Source: Gnetum montanum (taxonomy: Eukaryota; Streptophyta; Gnetopsida; Gnetales; Gnetaceae). From it: 62,325 bases of DNA. The stretch is taken from assembly GCA_015680685.1 (NCBI GenBank), contig MNCI01026919.1:58269-120593 (forward strand), read 5' to 3'. Below the pieces are notes generated by a model. The model made no database searches and was not told the origin of the DNA. It saw only the letters and a list, made by a program, of their open reading frames with translations. Made by a program: the position numbers and the translations under genes. Positions within the stretch are counted from its first letter, which is position 1. Each line of letters opens with the position of its first letter. Shown piece after piece: positions 11,972-24,060 of this stretch.

Positions 11972-12826
11972 TGATGAATCACATCATTTTCATCTACTCT
12001 AATGTCAAAGACATAATGTCAAGTATCTAACATTGGAGTCCAGATGTGACATTGGGTATCCGACATCAAGGGGTAATTTTTGGCCTATAAATATAGTACT
12101 TAGGCTCCCAATTTGGCATTAGTTTTTGATCACTTTTTAGTCAAAGTAGTCAAGCTCTTACATTTTATTTTCCCTAGAGTTAGAATATTTCTAAGTGCCC
12201 ACAAAAGAACTCTAAGTGTGTATGGTTCTTTGTTTATGCAATAATGTACCTGAGTGCAGCAGTGTGATGGGAATAAAAACAAACTCTTTTGACAATCATT
12301 GTAGCACTGAGAATAGATGAATATTTTCTTTTAATACATTTTACTTTTATTATCTTTACTTTAATACATTTGAATTAAGAAATTTATTTCTAGTTGTTAA
12401 TGAGTGCAAGTAGGACCACTTTGAGCATACATATAGTACTTGGTAATCCTTCAACACTTAACATTTGGAAGCCTAGTAGTGTTGTATGTGTTTAGGATGT
12501 GTCTAGGGAAGTGGTATGGTTACTTGTGCTAGGCTAGATAGACATTAAATGAATTAGACATTTAATCACTTTACTATTCATTCTTATCGTAGGAGATTAA
12601 ACTTATAAAACATAAAATAAGAAACATCATGTACCTCAATGCCACTTAAACCATACCCTTGAGCCTCATAGGTGTTGGAAAGACCATGAACATTCTTAAT
12701 GCCCATTTCACTTCCTAGAAAAGCTAGTGAACTAAAGAACTATAGGTCCATAGAATTCAACTGGATCACCTGTAAATGCCTTAGTGATTTGTATGGTTGG
12801 GCACAGGGGTACCTAGCTTCTCATCA
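11972..12826 (+). repeat. 3' LTR of element F
   Basis: 855 bases from TGATGAA to CTCATCA, directly after a G-rich polypurine tract. TATAAATA lies at 12086-12093. Upstream of it, in U3, a short motif with GTCAAAGACATAATGTCAAG and GACATTGGGTATCCGACATC repeats GACAT/ATGTC words. There is no matching 5' LTR inside the window. Confidence 0.8.
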
Positions 12827-15800
12827 ATAGGAATGAAAATATTTAACCTTAGAATGTGCACATTATGATGTGTTGCGTCACTTATAGTTTATTCCAAATT
12901 TGGATTCAAATTGACATCTGTAGAATTCTTGGAGGTTCTACCACCTACCATCATTACATTGTAAGCTATAAGTCATAAGGTTTCCGTGAAATTTAATCTT
13001 TGAAACTAACTTGCAAAACACTCTAACTAACCTAGGCTAGAAAGTTATTATGTAAACATCAACATAGAGTGAGATTTATAGACATGACAATGTGAATAAG
13101 ACATGGAATAAGCACACATGTGAGGAATAACATAAGCATTGGAAAATATAAAATCTAACTAAGCAATGACATATATACTAAAGGATAAAACTTCAAATCA
13201 TGTCATATCAATCATCAAAGATTAACCAAGATACATAGCATCTCCATGAAACCATACATTAATATAATAAAGAGTTAATATAAGTAATAAAGAATCAATA
13301 ATACAAAGCTACCAAGATATAATTCAAAAAATCCCAAGCACATCCTTTAGTTATGTTGGCAGGCCTTTATCTCATGCAACATCAACACCTAAAATAAAAA
13401 GAAAATTAGTATATAGTGATTGAAAAACCTTTTATGAGCTTCCTCATTTAACTTGAAAATAAGTTCTATGGAATAAAAAACTTGAGCATGGGTGATAGAC
13501 CTATAAAAATCATTAGTATACAGACATATACAACCATTTTCATACATTTTTAAACTACACATCATAAACATAAGCCATACACCAAACATAAGACATCGAA
13601 AAAATAATATCATAACCTCCATCCACCACCACCTACACACCATGGAAACTAGCATGCACTACACAATCTCAATATATGAATCAAGTTTTGATGTGTGCTT
13701 ATATCAAATATATATCATACCTTGCATAATGCTTTACATTATTAGTTTTAACTAGTCCTATCATTGTATTAATAATCCATTACTCAAATTAATACTAGTG
13801 CTAGAGGTGTGCTCATAATCTTATAACATTTAATATGGAGTAACAACAATCTCAATAATTTACTAACACTTCCTCTCTTCCATAGGATAGGAACTATGTT
13901 AATAGTTACATTGATTCATCCTAGTGGAGGTAACACACTCACCTGAAGGTGTCCATCACCAACGAATCCACATATCTTAATGCTAGTGACAAATATGATC
14001 AACCCTACATCACATCAGCAAAAATCATAAACATAATTGATGGAAAGGAAGATACAACAACCTATACCTATATAGTATTGATAGGTAGAACAAAAACAAG
14101 AAGTACAAAGCATCCTAAGAAACTTCCTTAAGTAATACAATACATCCATCAGCATAATTCAAAATAGTTCAAACCAAAACATCATCAAAATTAGAAAATT
14201 TCAAGCTTTAACCTCAGTACTAACCCATTGTAACTCATGAAATTTGTTAGAGGACTAACCATCATCCTACTAAAATTTGATCACAAGTATGTAAATTAGC
14301 TTTAAGCCTCATTACAATCTAGTCCCAAGTATACTATAAGTTCTCATAGCTACATTGTGACTTGACCATAACCTAACCATTAATACATCATAGCNTGTTT
14401 CATCACAATTCCTTTATGATCTTATCACAACCTAAATTTATTTCAAAAAAGCCATTGTGACCTAAATGCAACTCACACCTATTATCATAGCATCATCATG
14501 AGTAAACCATGATCACATTTGCTACCAATAAATGATTGCAACTTTATCATGACTTGCATTTCATCCTATAACATATCCAAAAAGCACATTTTTTATTGAC
14601 CTATGAANCTCTACACAATGGAAGTATTTAAAGAAAAATCCTTTTTAGATTAACTATGGAGATCAAACCACAAAAAGACATATTATCCTCATTCAACATC
14701 CTATAGTTTCTAAAACCAAAATATAAAATCCTTCAATAAAATATAAAACTAAGACTTATTAAACCTTACAACCTTAAACCTTTAAATAAAATATAATCAA
14801 TAAAAGATAATAAAACCCACTACACAAAACCTTTAGAAAACTTATCTAAAATATCATACACAAATATACTTATCTTGTTATCCATGCCTTATCATTAATC
14901 TGTGGTGCTTACTAATTAGCCAAACAAGATTAGTATGCTTAATTAATAGAAAAAACAAAGTATTCATTAAAGTTTTGTTTTACGCCACTACATAACTCTA
15001 ATTTACCCAAGGATCTTATGGTTTATGATTTTAATTCTTAATTAACTCAACTTAACATTTTGTAATAAATATTATTACTTGATAATAAGTACAACATTAG
15101 AGATTATGAATTATAACTTTATTGTTGATATTATGATGGAGACTGTAGTCATCCTTGGCCAAATTGTTTAATGTACAAACTTTGCATATGACTTAGCTAT
15201 ACTTCATTATAGCTTCTTCTTTAATTTAATGAAGCCACCCAAGGGATATTTTATTTTTATATAAGAAACTAGATGACACTTATGATTAACTCAAACCCGA
15301 ATATTCTTTTTTACTAATGCTTAGTGCCTCTTATGAAGGATAAGTTAAGATGATGGTGGTGGCCCATTACTAGTATTTTTTTTATGTTTTAAATATATTT
15401 TAAGATTTTATTTTATTGTAAGATTTTGAAATAAAGTAAGAATATGGCTATGAGATATGTTAAATGAGAATTTGAGATTATTCCAATTATGCTTTTATTT
15501 TATCTTAGAATCCATTCTTGGATTTGTGGACCCATTCTAGTATTCTCTTAGTAACTTTAACCCATTGATTGACCATGGAACCATTTTGAAAATACATGTT
15601 ACCCTATTTTTTAAAAATAGATTATTAATTATTTATTCTTGGAATTGTGCAAACCCTACCTTTTATGTCTATAAATACTTGACAATAGTGGCTCTCTTGG
15701 CTACAAATTTGCATTACACTTTATTTTCTATTCTCATACTCATGATCTCTTGGCAATTTCTAGATCTAAACCTACTCTTGCTTTACAAAGCTTGCACATA

Positions 15801-17916
15801 AGTGATCTCTTAAGATAGGATAAATATTCTTGATTCCATCAATTTCAAGAAGTAGCTTACCTTCTTGTATCTATTTTTTAATGGTTTTTCATTGATGATA
15901 TAACCATATTACATATATTGTTAATCTAATCCTGGTTTGATGTCTCTTGATATAATTGGTCCTTTGTTGTGATTTTCTATCTTGGTTTTCAACACTATCT
16001 TTATATTGTGTCATCTCTCAATGGTGGCAATGGTGATGGCAATTCCATATGTCCTGACCTAGGTCGTGATAATTTAGAGGTCATGACAAAACTTGTAATG
16101 TAGCTTTTACACATTTTTTGGAGTGTTGTAATTGTCTTGGTGTTAGGTAGAAACAACATGTTTAGATGATAATTATTAGCAAATATCTAGAAAGTGTATG
16201 GGAACATTCAACATGGTAGAATGCTTGAATAATTATTTAAGAGAATAAGAATTGATATAATATTTGTAGGGCCACTGTTATATGACTTGTTATTAATGAG
16301 AAACCACTGTGGGGTTTCCAAATTGATCACATTTACTTTTGAATTAATTTTTAACTAGTATCATGTATTATTTAGGTTGTTGTAAGGAGCTAGTAGCTTA
16401 GGGTAGCTTTAGAGGTAATACTAGTCATAATGTAACTCATTTGAAAATTAACATGTATGAGGGACTTTAACCTAATAGTTGATTTTGTCATACATGATGT
16501 ATAGTGTAGATAGGTGAGATATTACATCAAATTTTTATTAATATCTAGTTTATGTTAGTATCAACCTTGTAGTTATTTTAATGTATGATGCTAAACACCT
16601 CACGAGAATAGCATTAGTAAGAGAAAAACAAACACCTATGAGTAATTTATGAATTTTAGGATTAACTATAAGTTAACATTTATGTGGATAACTATTCTAT
16701 CTATACTAACAATGTGTTTTGAACTTGGGCCCCATCTTCTATCTTGTTTTAGATAGCACTAAGGTGATTTCCTCTACTCTAAAGGTGTTCTAATCATTTT
16801 TGCATGTGTTCTATGCATATCTTAGTTAGGAGGCTTAGATGAAGGTTCTTGATGATGTTGTAAATGCTATATCATAGTGTACTATAGGAGCACTGAATTT
16901 TAAAGAATATTTTTAGATAATGATTTAGCATTGTTGTATTTTTTAAGCTATGTTATGAAGTTACTCCTACCTTCGTACTAGGGAGGGTAGTACTCGATTG
17001 TTATGTGAAATATGCTAGTGAATGCAAGCATGAAGTGGGTCTAGGCAAGTTACTCCTGCCTTTCAAAGGGTGCTCGTGATAGAAGAGAAGGAAAGAAGGA
17101 ATTAGAGTTAGTAGGAAGGGTAGAGGAAGTGAAACCCACCAATCCCTTGTTTCGAGCCTACCTTGTATGAGGCAAAAAAGCTAACCCATAAGCTAGTAAT
17201 AAACGATCACTAGGGGAGAGAAAGAATCAAGTACAAAAGAAGAAGAATGATTACCCAAGGATAGAATAAGGTGATAGAGTAGGGGATCCTAATAAGAAGG
17301 TATAGAATAATAAGATCTTGGATTTGGTTTCCCCAGGTGTATAATAAAGGGTAGCAAGAAGTGGAGTCAACAGGGAAGCGTGTAAGAGCTATAGCTAGTC
17401 CCCTGGTTCTACAAGAGCTATAGCTAGTCCCTTGGTTCTATTATAAGTAAGTAAGGTTAGCTAGATGAGAAAGTCAAAGTAAGGAGTCTATACATAAGCA
17501 TACGGGGAATGACTCTAGATCGTCGTGTATATAATTATTACATAAAAAGGCCTAGCTACATATGTAGGGGGTGCTTTTTAACGAGTATGACCATCTAGTA
17601 TGACCATCCAGTATCCTACAATCAATAACATATGAACAGACGACCTACAATCTTGGATGCCCTACGTTGCGATTGACCTTACATATGTTGCACTACTTTA
17701 TCCTAAAGAGTAATTTAAATTGTCCTCATTGCTTCCAGAGGTAGATCAGGCCTAGTTGAATGAAGACCATTCACTAGGGCACATCTTCTACCCCAAGGGA
17801 AAGTATTTGATTTTAGGTTATTGTTTGTGCTAGTTGCTATCCTAGAAAACACCTTGGACCAACAGTGCTAGGGAGATTGCCTAGCAGGGTTTTACAAATA
17901 TTTACCTTACGTTTTA
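12827..17916. other. Unassigned AT-rich region with two single-N gaps
   Basis: About 5 kb with no frame above 90 residues and no conserved protein motif. Single N characters at 14395 and 14608 bracket a 212-base piece whose order and orientation are therefore uncertain. A TATA-like CTATAAATACT at about 15669 precedes a T/C-rich stretch and could mark an old LTR promoter, but no LTR pair was found. From about 16970 to 17680 the base composition becomes less AT-rich. Confidence 0.5.
17384..17441. repeat. Two tandem 29-base units
   Basis: Units at 17384-17412 and 17413-17441 begin AAGAGCTATAGCTAGTCCC and differ at only two positions near their ends. Each contains the near-palindrome CTATAGCTAG. 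No function can be assigned. Confidence 0.85.
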
Positions 17917-18617
17917 TATTTGGATGCTTGAAGAGAGAGATAGAGTAATTTAATAACTAATTTAATTTAACTAACTTGCTAATCTTTAAATAATCCAAAC
18001 ATAAGCATCTGGTCCCACTTTTTGTACATCTCTTGAACCCATGTATCCACTACTAGGTTACCAAGTGCTACACTACTAGGTGTACCAAGCAATAATGCTG
18101 CTAGGATTACCAACCAAATATATTGTACACTTGAAGCAGTGGTACTTATGTATTTAGTCTATCTAACTTATCGTGCTTAATGACTTAATTAGCTTAATTA
18201 CTGGGAAACATTAAACAATTAACTGAGAGCATTAAATGCATAAATAAAATATCTAAGTTATCTAGAATGCTGCAAGGTTTATTAAGAAGCTCATCTTTAT
18301 TGTTGTACACACTGCCATGCTTAGGTACAAAAATGCTTGAATAAAGATCCGTACACTAAATGACTCCTCTTACGGGCATTCAGGAGAAATATTATAACTT
18401 TCAAATGAACAAACTGCAAGAGTTAGGCTACTACTATGAATCTGATGCCATAAATGTAGTTGGTGAGCATGTATTTATAAGTAAAAAATGGACTCTATGT
18501 CGACAGGGCTACATTGATGCATGAAAAAAAATACATTGATGGGGTTTCATCGATGGGGCCCAATCAATGGGGTTTCATCAACAAGGCCTCGTCAACGTAA
18601 CCAACCATGACCCATCA
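17917..18617 (-). repeat. 3' LTR of element A, clipped
   Basis: Matches 25780-26256 of the other LTR from about 17925 to 18410, then continues with U3 to the end CCCATCA at 18617. TATTTATA (TATAAATA on the element strand) is at 18472-18479. The U3 at 18520-18600 repeats a GATGGGGTTTCATC-like word several times. The ~235 bases corresponding to 25544-25780 are missing and replaced by unrelated sequence before about 17917. Confidence 0.8.
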
Positions 18618-18869
18618 TACGCAAACGACCGAATGAAAATTCATCCTGGAGTTTGTTTACAAAATTAAAAAGGTATGGGATTACTGACTAACTATTAACG
18701 AAACAAAACAAATTAACTTGACATAAATGAGTGCCCAAGTGTATAGATCAACACATTACAAAAATTATAGTGTTCATGACACAAAATTGAACATCATGAC
18801 ATGACTCTCCAAAATTGGATAACATGTCCTCTAATGGTGTGAAGTTGGTGGAGAAGGTTAGAAAATCCC

Positions 18870-21722
18870 AATCAGTGGTGGCTCTTGAGGTTCTAAGGGA
18901 CATTCATTAGCTTCCAGCATATGCGATGATTAAGGTGGATGTGCCTATTATGTTGCTGCTGCAACTTATAGTAGCAGGTAAAAGGCATCCAACAATGCCT
19001 TCATTTTCTCCTCCTTACTCCTAGGATCATGTATCGTCCAAGTTGCTTCTTCAATGTGGGTCAGAATGGGCACATACCAAGGATAGAGAATTGCTAGAAA
19101 TAGCTCTTTGACATTGATGAACCAGGTAGCATATTATTTGTGCTCAATGGCGAATGCTCTAACTATATCTTTCAACTCCTAGTAATCATTCATTCTCTTG
19201 GCCAACTTCTCCATAGTTTATCTTTGATTCATGAATCATGCCTTGAAAACTTTGAGTTCAACATTTGTTGCCTCAAGCTTTTGCTTGGTGTCTTTATGCT
19301 ATTTGAACTTGGCCTCATATAGTAAGTATGAGATGGCCACTTACTTCTCAAGTTTTGACTGTGGCCATCCAATTGTCAGCATCACTAGGTTTGCATAATG
19401 AGGATTGGCTAATTCCATGTATTCTATCACTTCTTCAATATGCAACTCTTCCAGGTGGATCTTCACTCTATTATAGGCATCAATCCCATTAATGATGGCT
19501 TGTCACAGTTCTCTTCCTTGTTGTAGTTGCTAGAGGGCTTTGTTTACTTTTGCCTTAGCCATTTGAATATGCTTCTCATTCACTTCCTTCTACAAGCCAA
19601 CCTAGTCTTTATAATGATTTTTAACTCTTTCAAACTTCAAAGCCTCATTTTTCTAGGCAACAATCTTAATGGAAGAATTTTGGCATAAGTCATGAACTTC
19701 CTCCATAGAAAAATATGATTCTCTGTGGCCAATTTCTTCAACTTAGTATTTACCCTAGCAAGCTACTCCTACTATTGATGAATGAATTCTTACATTTGTT
19801 GCTTCTGTGTATCAACATTGTGTAGGTGATGAGTTTTTGCGGTCAGTGATTCATTTTCTTAACACATCTAAATCAAGTCCTTTTGAACCAAGTAGGTTTT
19901 TGCTTCTACTATAGACTGGTTGAAGATGGCCATCACCATTTTCTCCTGAGCTTGTTTTAGTCCTTATTGAAGTTATTGAAAAGCTTCATTTTTGGTTGTT
20001 GCTAGGCTGAGGAGTGTGGGATCAGCAAAATGGGCATGTATTTTAGCAACTTCAGCTACCAAGAATTGGTCCTATACTTGGGTTGTTTCAAGTTTTCATT
20101 CTAGGATGATGCACTTGCCCTTTGCTTCTAGTAGCTTTGATTAGGTTGCAATGATGTTCTCCAAAAAATCAAAGATATCTGAAATCGGTTGCTTGGTCCC
20201 TACCAGTTGATCTAGCAATTCTTCATGCTAGGCTACATTCAATCTTCCAATGACTATGCTTACAAATGTTTGCACATCTTGAAGTGCAAATACATCTAGT
20301 AAAGATGCTACAAGTGCATTAAGCACTTTAGTGATTCAGTCAGTGACTACTTCAATAGTGGTCTATTATCCGTAGTGCTACATCATCAATATAGTTTCTC
20401 CCTTGCCTCCTCCAAATGCACCAAAAAGGAGGCAACATTCCCAAAGATTTCTAGGAATAAATGGTAGTAAGATAATGACACTATCTCCTCTTAGGCATTG
20501 GGATCCAACCTTGTAGGCAACTATGTGCGTTGGACAAAGAATATTGGTCCACCTCTTTCCATTTGGCTAATTGTCTAAGCCAACTCATTAAGGTGACTCA
20601 TCATAGGTCGATATACAGATGGATCCACAACACTCATTCATGCACACTACTCCTATTCATGCAAGAGCTGTTCTTAGATTTTATGCAATTGCTCAATGGC
20701 TGCACAAGCCTTCGACGTTGTTTCTTGAGTAGGCGGTGGAGGTGGCCACTATTGCTCCCCTTCTTTAGTAACAGTAGGTGTCTTGTCCTTCATTATTTTA
20801 GACCACGAGGCTAAAGGAAAATGCCTAATTATATCATTTGCATAGTGGATGATTCCTACCCTTTTGCAAAGTTTCTAGATGAGGCATGGAAAAGGCAAGG
20901 TTTTCCTTCCACATTCATTTTCTTTAAAGTGCTTCTCAATCTCTAAATAGATCAATTGTGGAAGGTTTGCTAAAAATATCTTGCTTAAACTAGTGCATGC
21001 TTAGGCAGAAAAGGTAGTCACCTTACTGGGCCTTACCATCGAGTTGAGGTGATAGGCCGCTATTTTGAAACATATGCATTCCATTGGTGTGAGTGCACTA
21101 AACTCCTTATGGTCATCCCCATAACACCATTGTGTCCACACCTTTTTAGCCTTAGGGTCAACTTGTGTTAATAGCTCTACTAGTTATATCCTAGTATCAG
21201 GCAACCCAAGCACCTATGCAATAGCTTTAGCTGAGTAAGACACTTGAATATCCTTGATCTTCACTGTGGAGCTTGTCCTTCTATTATTCTAGAAGAGATA
21301 CATCTCTCTCATGTACCACTCCCCACTAGAAGTGATGATTGGCCACATGGGAGAGGTTTGCAATCGTGTTTTTACCTCTACTAGAGCATTCTCTAGAAGT
21401 GGTCCAAAGTTTAGTTCCTAAATAATTGAGCATTAGATCTCACAGGACTTGATGGTGTCAAGGCAGGCTTGTGTTAGAGTGACTTCAAGCCTTGGTATAG
21501 GTCCTGGTGCTTCCCCTCATTGAGATTATTTTCTTAGAACTTCTTCTTCGGGAATTTGTTAAAAAAATTCCACTTTTGGCTCCTCTCAAAGACTTCCCAT
21601 TGCATGGGCTGCCTCTAGCTGCTCTTGGGCTTGTTCTTGTTGGCCCCTTCCAGTTCTAAGTTGCTTCTCCTTTGGTTGAGAGGGTCCTCCCTCCTATGGT
21701 CATTTTGGTCTTGGCACCATTG
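18870..21722 (-). pseudogene. Third ORF downstream of pol (element A), env-position protein, decayed
   Basis: Begins MVPRPK at 21722 and can be followed for about 950 codons through stops and frame changes. The N-terminal part is Gln/Glu-rich. A conserved central domain at about 21130-20870 reads WTQWCYGDDHKEF, FKIAAYHLNSM, IFLANLPQLIYLEIEKHF and KTLPFPCLI, matching the copy in element D (50416-50721). The C-terminal half is charged and heptad-like (for example NEAFQ, EKMVMAIFN, NTKLKKLATEN), suggesting coiled coil. Position between the non-coding block and 3' LTR is that of the Athila env-like frame. From memory the central domain resembles the 'putative plant transposon protein' (Transposase_32) domain of such ORFs. 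No signal peptide or membrane segment was evident. Confidence 0.6.
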
Positions 21723-21739
21723 TAATCACAACATAACCA

Positions 21740-23745
21740 TAGGTTAGCAATTGCTGTGTAACATGAAACAATTGGGATACCTTATCTCCTTAGGATAGTT
21801 ACACTTGGCTAAGTTGTGATTATGGTTGATTTAATCAATTTTAATCATTATTTTATTTATATTTTAATGTTAACAAGTCATTCTAAAGGATGTTGGAACG
21901 ATCAACTCTTAAAATTTGATTGTTTCATATCATTGTATTCATTAACCCTTTAGGGAAGTTGGAAAAATTTTCAAAAAATTTCATTGGAAAGCTTAAGGTT
22001 TGTAGCCCCCACGATGAAGAGCTTACCTTTGATAGCTATAGAATCAAAGAACAGAGTGATTTGGACAAATGGTTGAGAAGTTATGGGCTCTAGAAAGTTT
22101 TGGGCTTTGAAAAATGGCAAAACTTCCCGCTTGCTACAAATCAAATGTCAAAAAATTACAAAGTATGCAATGGTATATATAGACTTTTTAACATGCATTG
22201 ATAGGGCCTAGTCGACGGGGTTGTTGATCAACATTGGCTTTTGTTAACTTGGTTAAAACTTCCAGAATACAATGAATTTTTAAGTGAAATTAGGGTTAAA
22301 TAGAAGCTCAAAAAGCCATGAAGAGGAGAAGAGGGTTTTGAAGCTCAAAAATTTAGAAAATTGAGAAAATGATGTGTAGAATGAATTTAATGAAAGTTTA
22401 ATGAGCACTGAGCGGGATACACAATGGAATATGCAAAAGATAGGACTGTAGCAATTTCTAAGGTCAAGGACTTAACTATCCAAACCAAGAGATATGTAAG
22501 TGGTTCCTCCCCATAGTAGGCACATGCCCTTTTTTCCCTAGCATAACCTCAACTAAGGAGGTTTGTGGGCCCCAAAGTTGATTAATGATCATAAAAAATT
22601 AAGGACCAACCTAGAAGAATCTATACAAGAATTCCAACACATCAAAGTAAGACATAGAGCATAACATGGAAACCGATAGTGAGGTGAGTTATGGTAGAAT
22701 ATATGGATGACTAAGAAGGCACAATGGGATCCTGAATTGAGTCATGAGAAGTCCCTTGTGGAGTTTGTGTTTAAGATGACTTGAGAAGATCCATCCTTAG
22801 TCCAAACCAAAACCAACCTCTCTTAGTGACTTCACATTGTCACTCCAAGACCGATCTACCCACTCAAGACACAAGAGTGCTTTCACAAAATAACCACCAT
22901 TCCATAAAGAGAAGAAAAAAGAAGTAGGAAGTAAGAGAGGACCTTAGTTAGAGGGGACCTTTAGGCATGGGTAACATGTCTTTTTAGTCCCATAACCAAT
23001 GCTTGTAGCCCATTTATTTGTCTAAGGGATGTGCTTTGAATTCCCATAATGTTTTTTTTAATTTGTTTGTTTTTTTTCTTTTGGATGGAAACCACACCAT
23101 GCAAAGACTTTATTTGACTTCCTATTAGTGGTTGAAATGGAATGGTAAGAAGTCCATGAAAAGGACTCAAGCAAGCAGAAGAGCACAAAGAGTATTGAGT
23201 CCCCTTAAAGTCACACCTTGTACAAACTTTTGAATCCTTTCCAATTTTGGAAACTACCAAGGTCACTAATTAATTAAAAGTTTCTTTAATGAAAGGGACC
23301 TCAAACTTTCAAAACAAGGAAAACCATAGAGTTTGTTGGATGGGCGGATGAAGTGGACTCACTACTTGTTCCATGAAAAATAAAATCTGTCATAGCTATC
23401 AGACATCATAATTCAAAAATAGAAACCAAACATTGACAATTACAACATTAAGCACAAGCCATCATTAGTAAATAACAATAGTGGCATTGTGTCCTGTGGC
23501 AATAAAGCATTTTTATTAGAAAACATAATGAAAGGTTACACTCAAACCAAATAAGGTATATATATATATAAGAAAGTGTAAAATATTCAAGAAAGATTCA
23601 AATGTACTAATGATGGTGCAAAACAAAAAAAAAATGGTGTGAAAATATGAAAAATTTTAAAATAAAAAAATTCTAAAATAAATAACTTGTAGAATTAAAA
23701 ACATGGAAAATAAAAAGTAGTAAAACTAAGAAGCCATGTGGATGG
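21740..23745 (-). other. Conserved non-coding block (element A)
   Basis: Homologous to the blocks in B, C, D, F and G. The shared box near 22498-22533 reads GTTCCTCCCCATAGTAGGCA on the plus strand. A TTGCTAAC followed by TGTTGTGATTACA lies directly upstream of the ORF start at 21722, a decayed equivalent of the acceptor seen in B, C and G (AG now reads CA). Confidence 0.55.
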
Positions 23746-24060
23746 TTAGCATGGATTACCATCTCTCCCATGATTAAGTTGAAAGGAGGAGATCTGAAAA
23801 ATTGAACATGGTTGTCCATCCGTTGTCTTGGTTCTAGGAAAGGTTTTACTTATTGGATGTTGACCAACTACTTTTTATCTAGGCTCTTAGCCTTGTAGAT
23901 TAACATGACCCCAAAGGGAAATTTTTGATCAATTATATAAGGTCCTTCCCACAACATTTGGAACTTTGTCTTCTAGGGTACATGTGTGGGGTTCCAGTAG
24001 AGAACCTTATCTCCTAGTTGAAATTTCACTTTTTGTATTTTGATTTGATGAACTCTTAGT
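23746..24060 (-). pseudogene. Integrase C-terminal tail joined to gag (element A)
   Basis: Minus-strand reading gives KVKFQLGDKVLYWNP, FQMLWEGPYIIDQKFPFG and LVNIQ..KPFLEP, the tail that ends integrase in F (9750-9960) and D. It follows gag without protease, RT or integrase core, so an internal deletion of roughly 4-5 kb (judged from F) fused gag to this tail. It ends in a FNLIMGEMVIHANH-type sequence homologous to SHGGDGHLC of B and C. Confidence 0.75.

Larger units (their letters stand above)
7058..12826 (+). mobile_element. Element F: 5'-truncated Ty3/gypsy element with pol
   Basis: Order on the plus strand is pol (7058-9990), conserved non-coding block (10045-11640), a short divergent segment, polypurine tract (TCAATCATGGAGGCA, just before 11972) and 3' LTR (11972-12826). 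Reverse transcriptase-RNase H-integrase order is that of Ty3/gypsy. No chromodomain was seen. It lacks 5' LTR, gag and protease. It is the best preserved pol of the shared gypsy group here and shows what B, C, A and G have lost. Confidence 0.85.
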
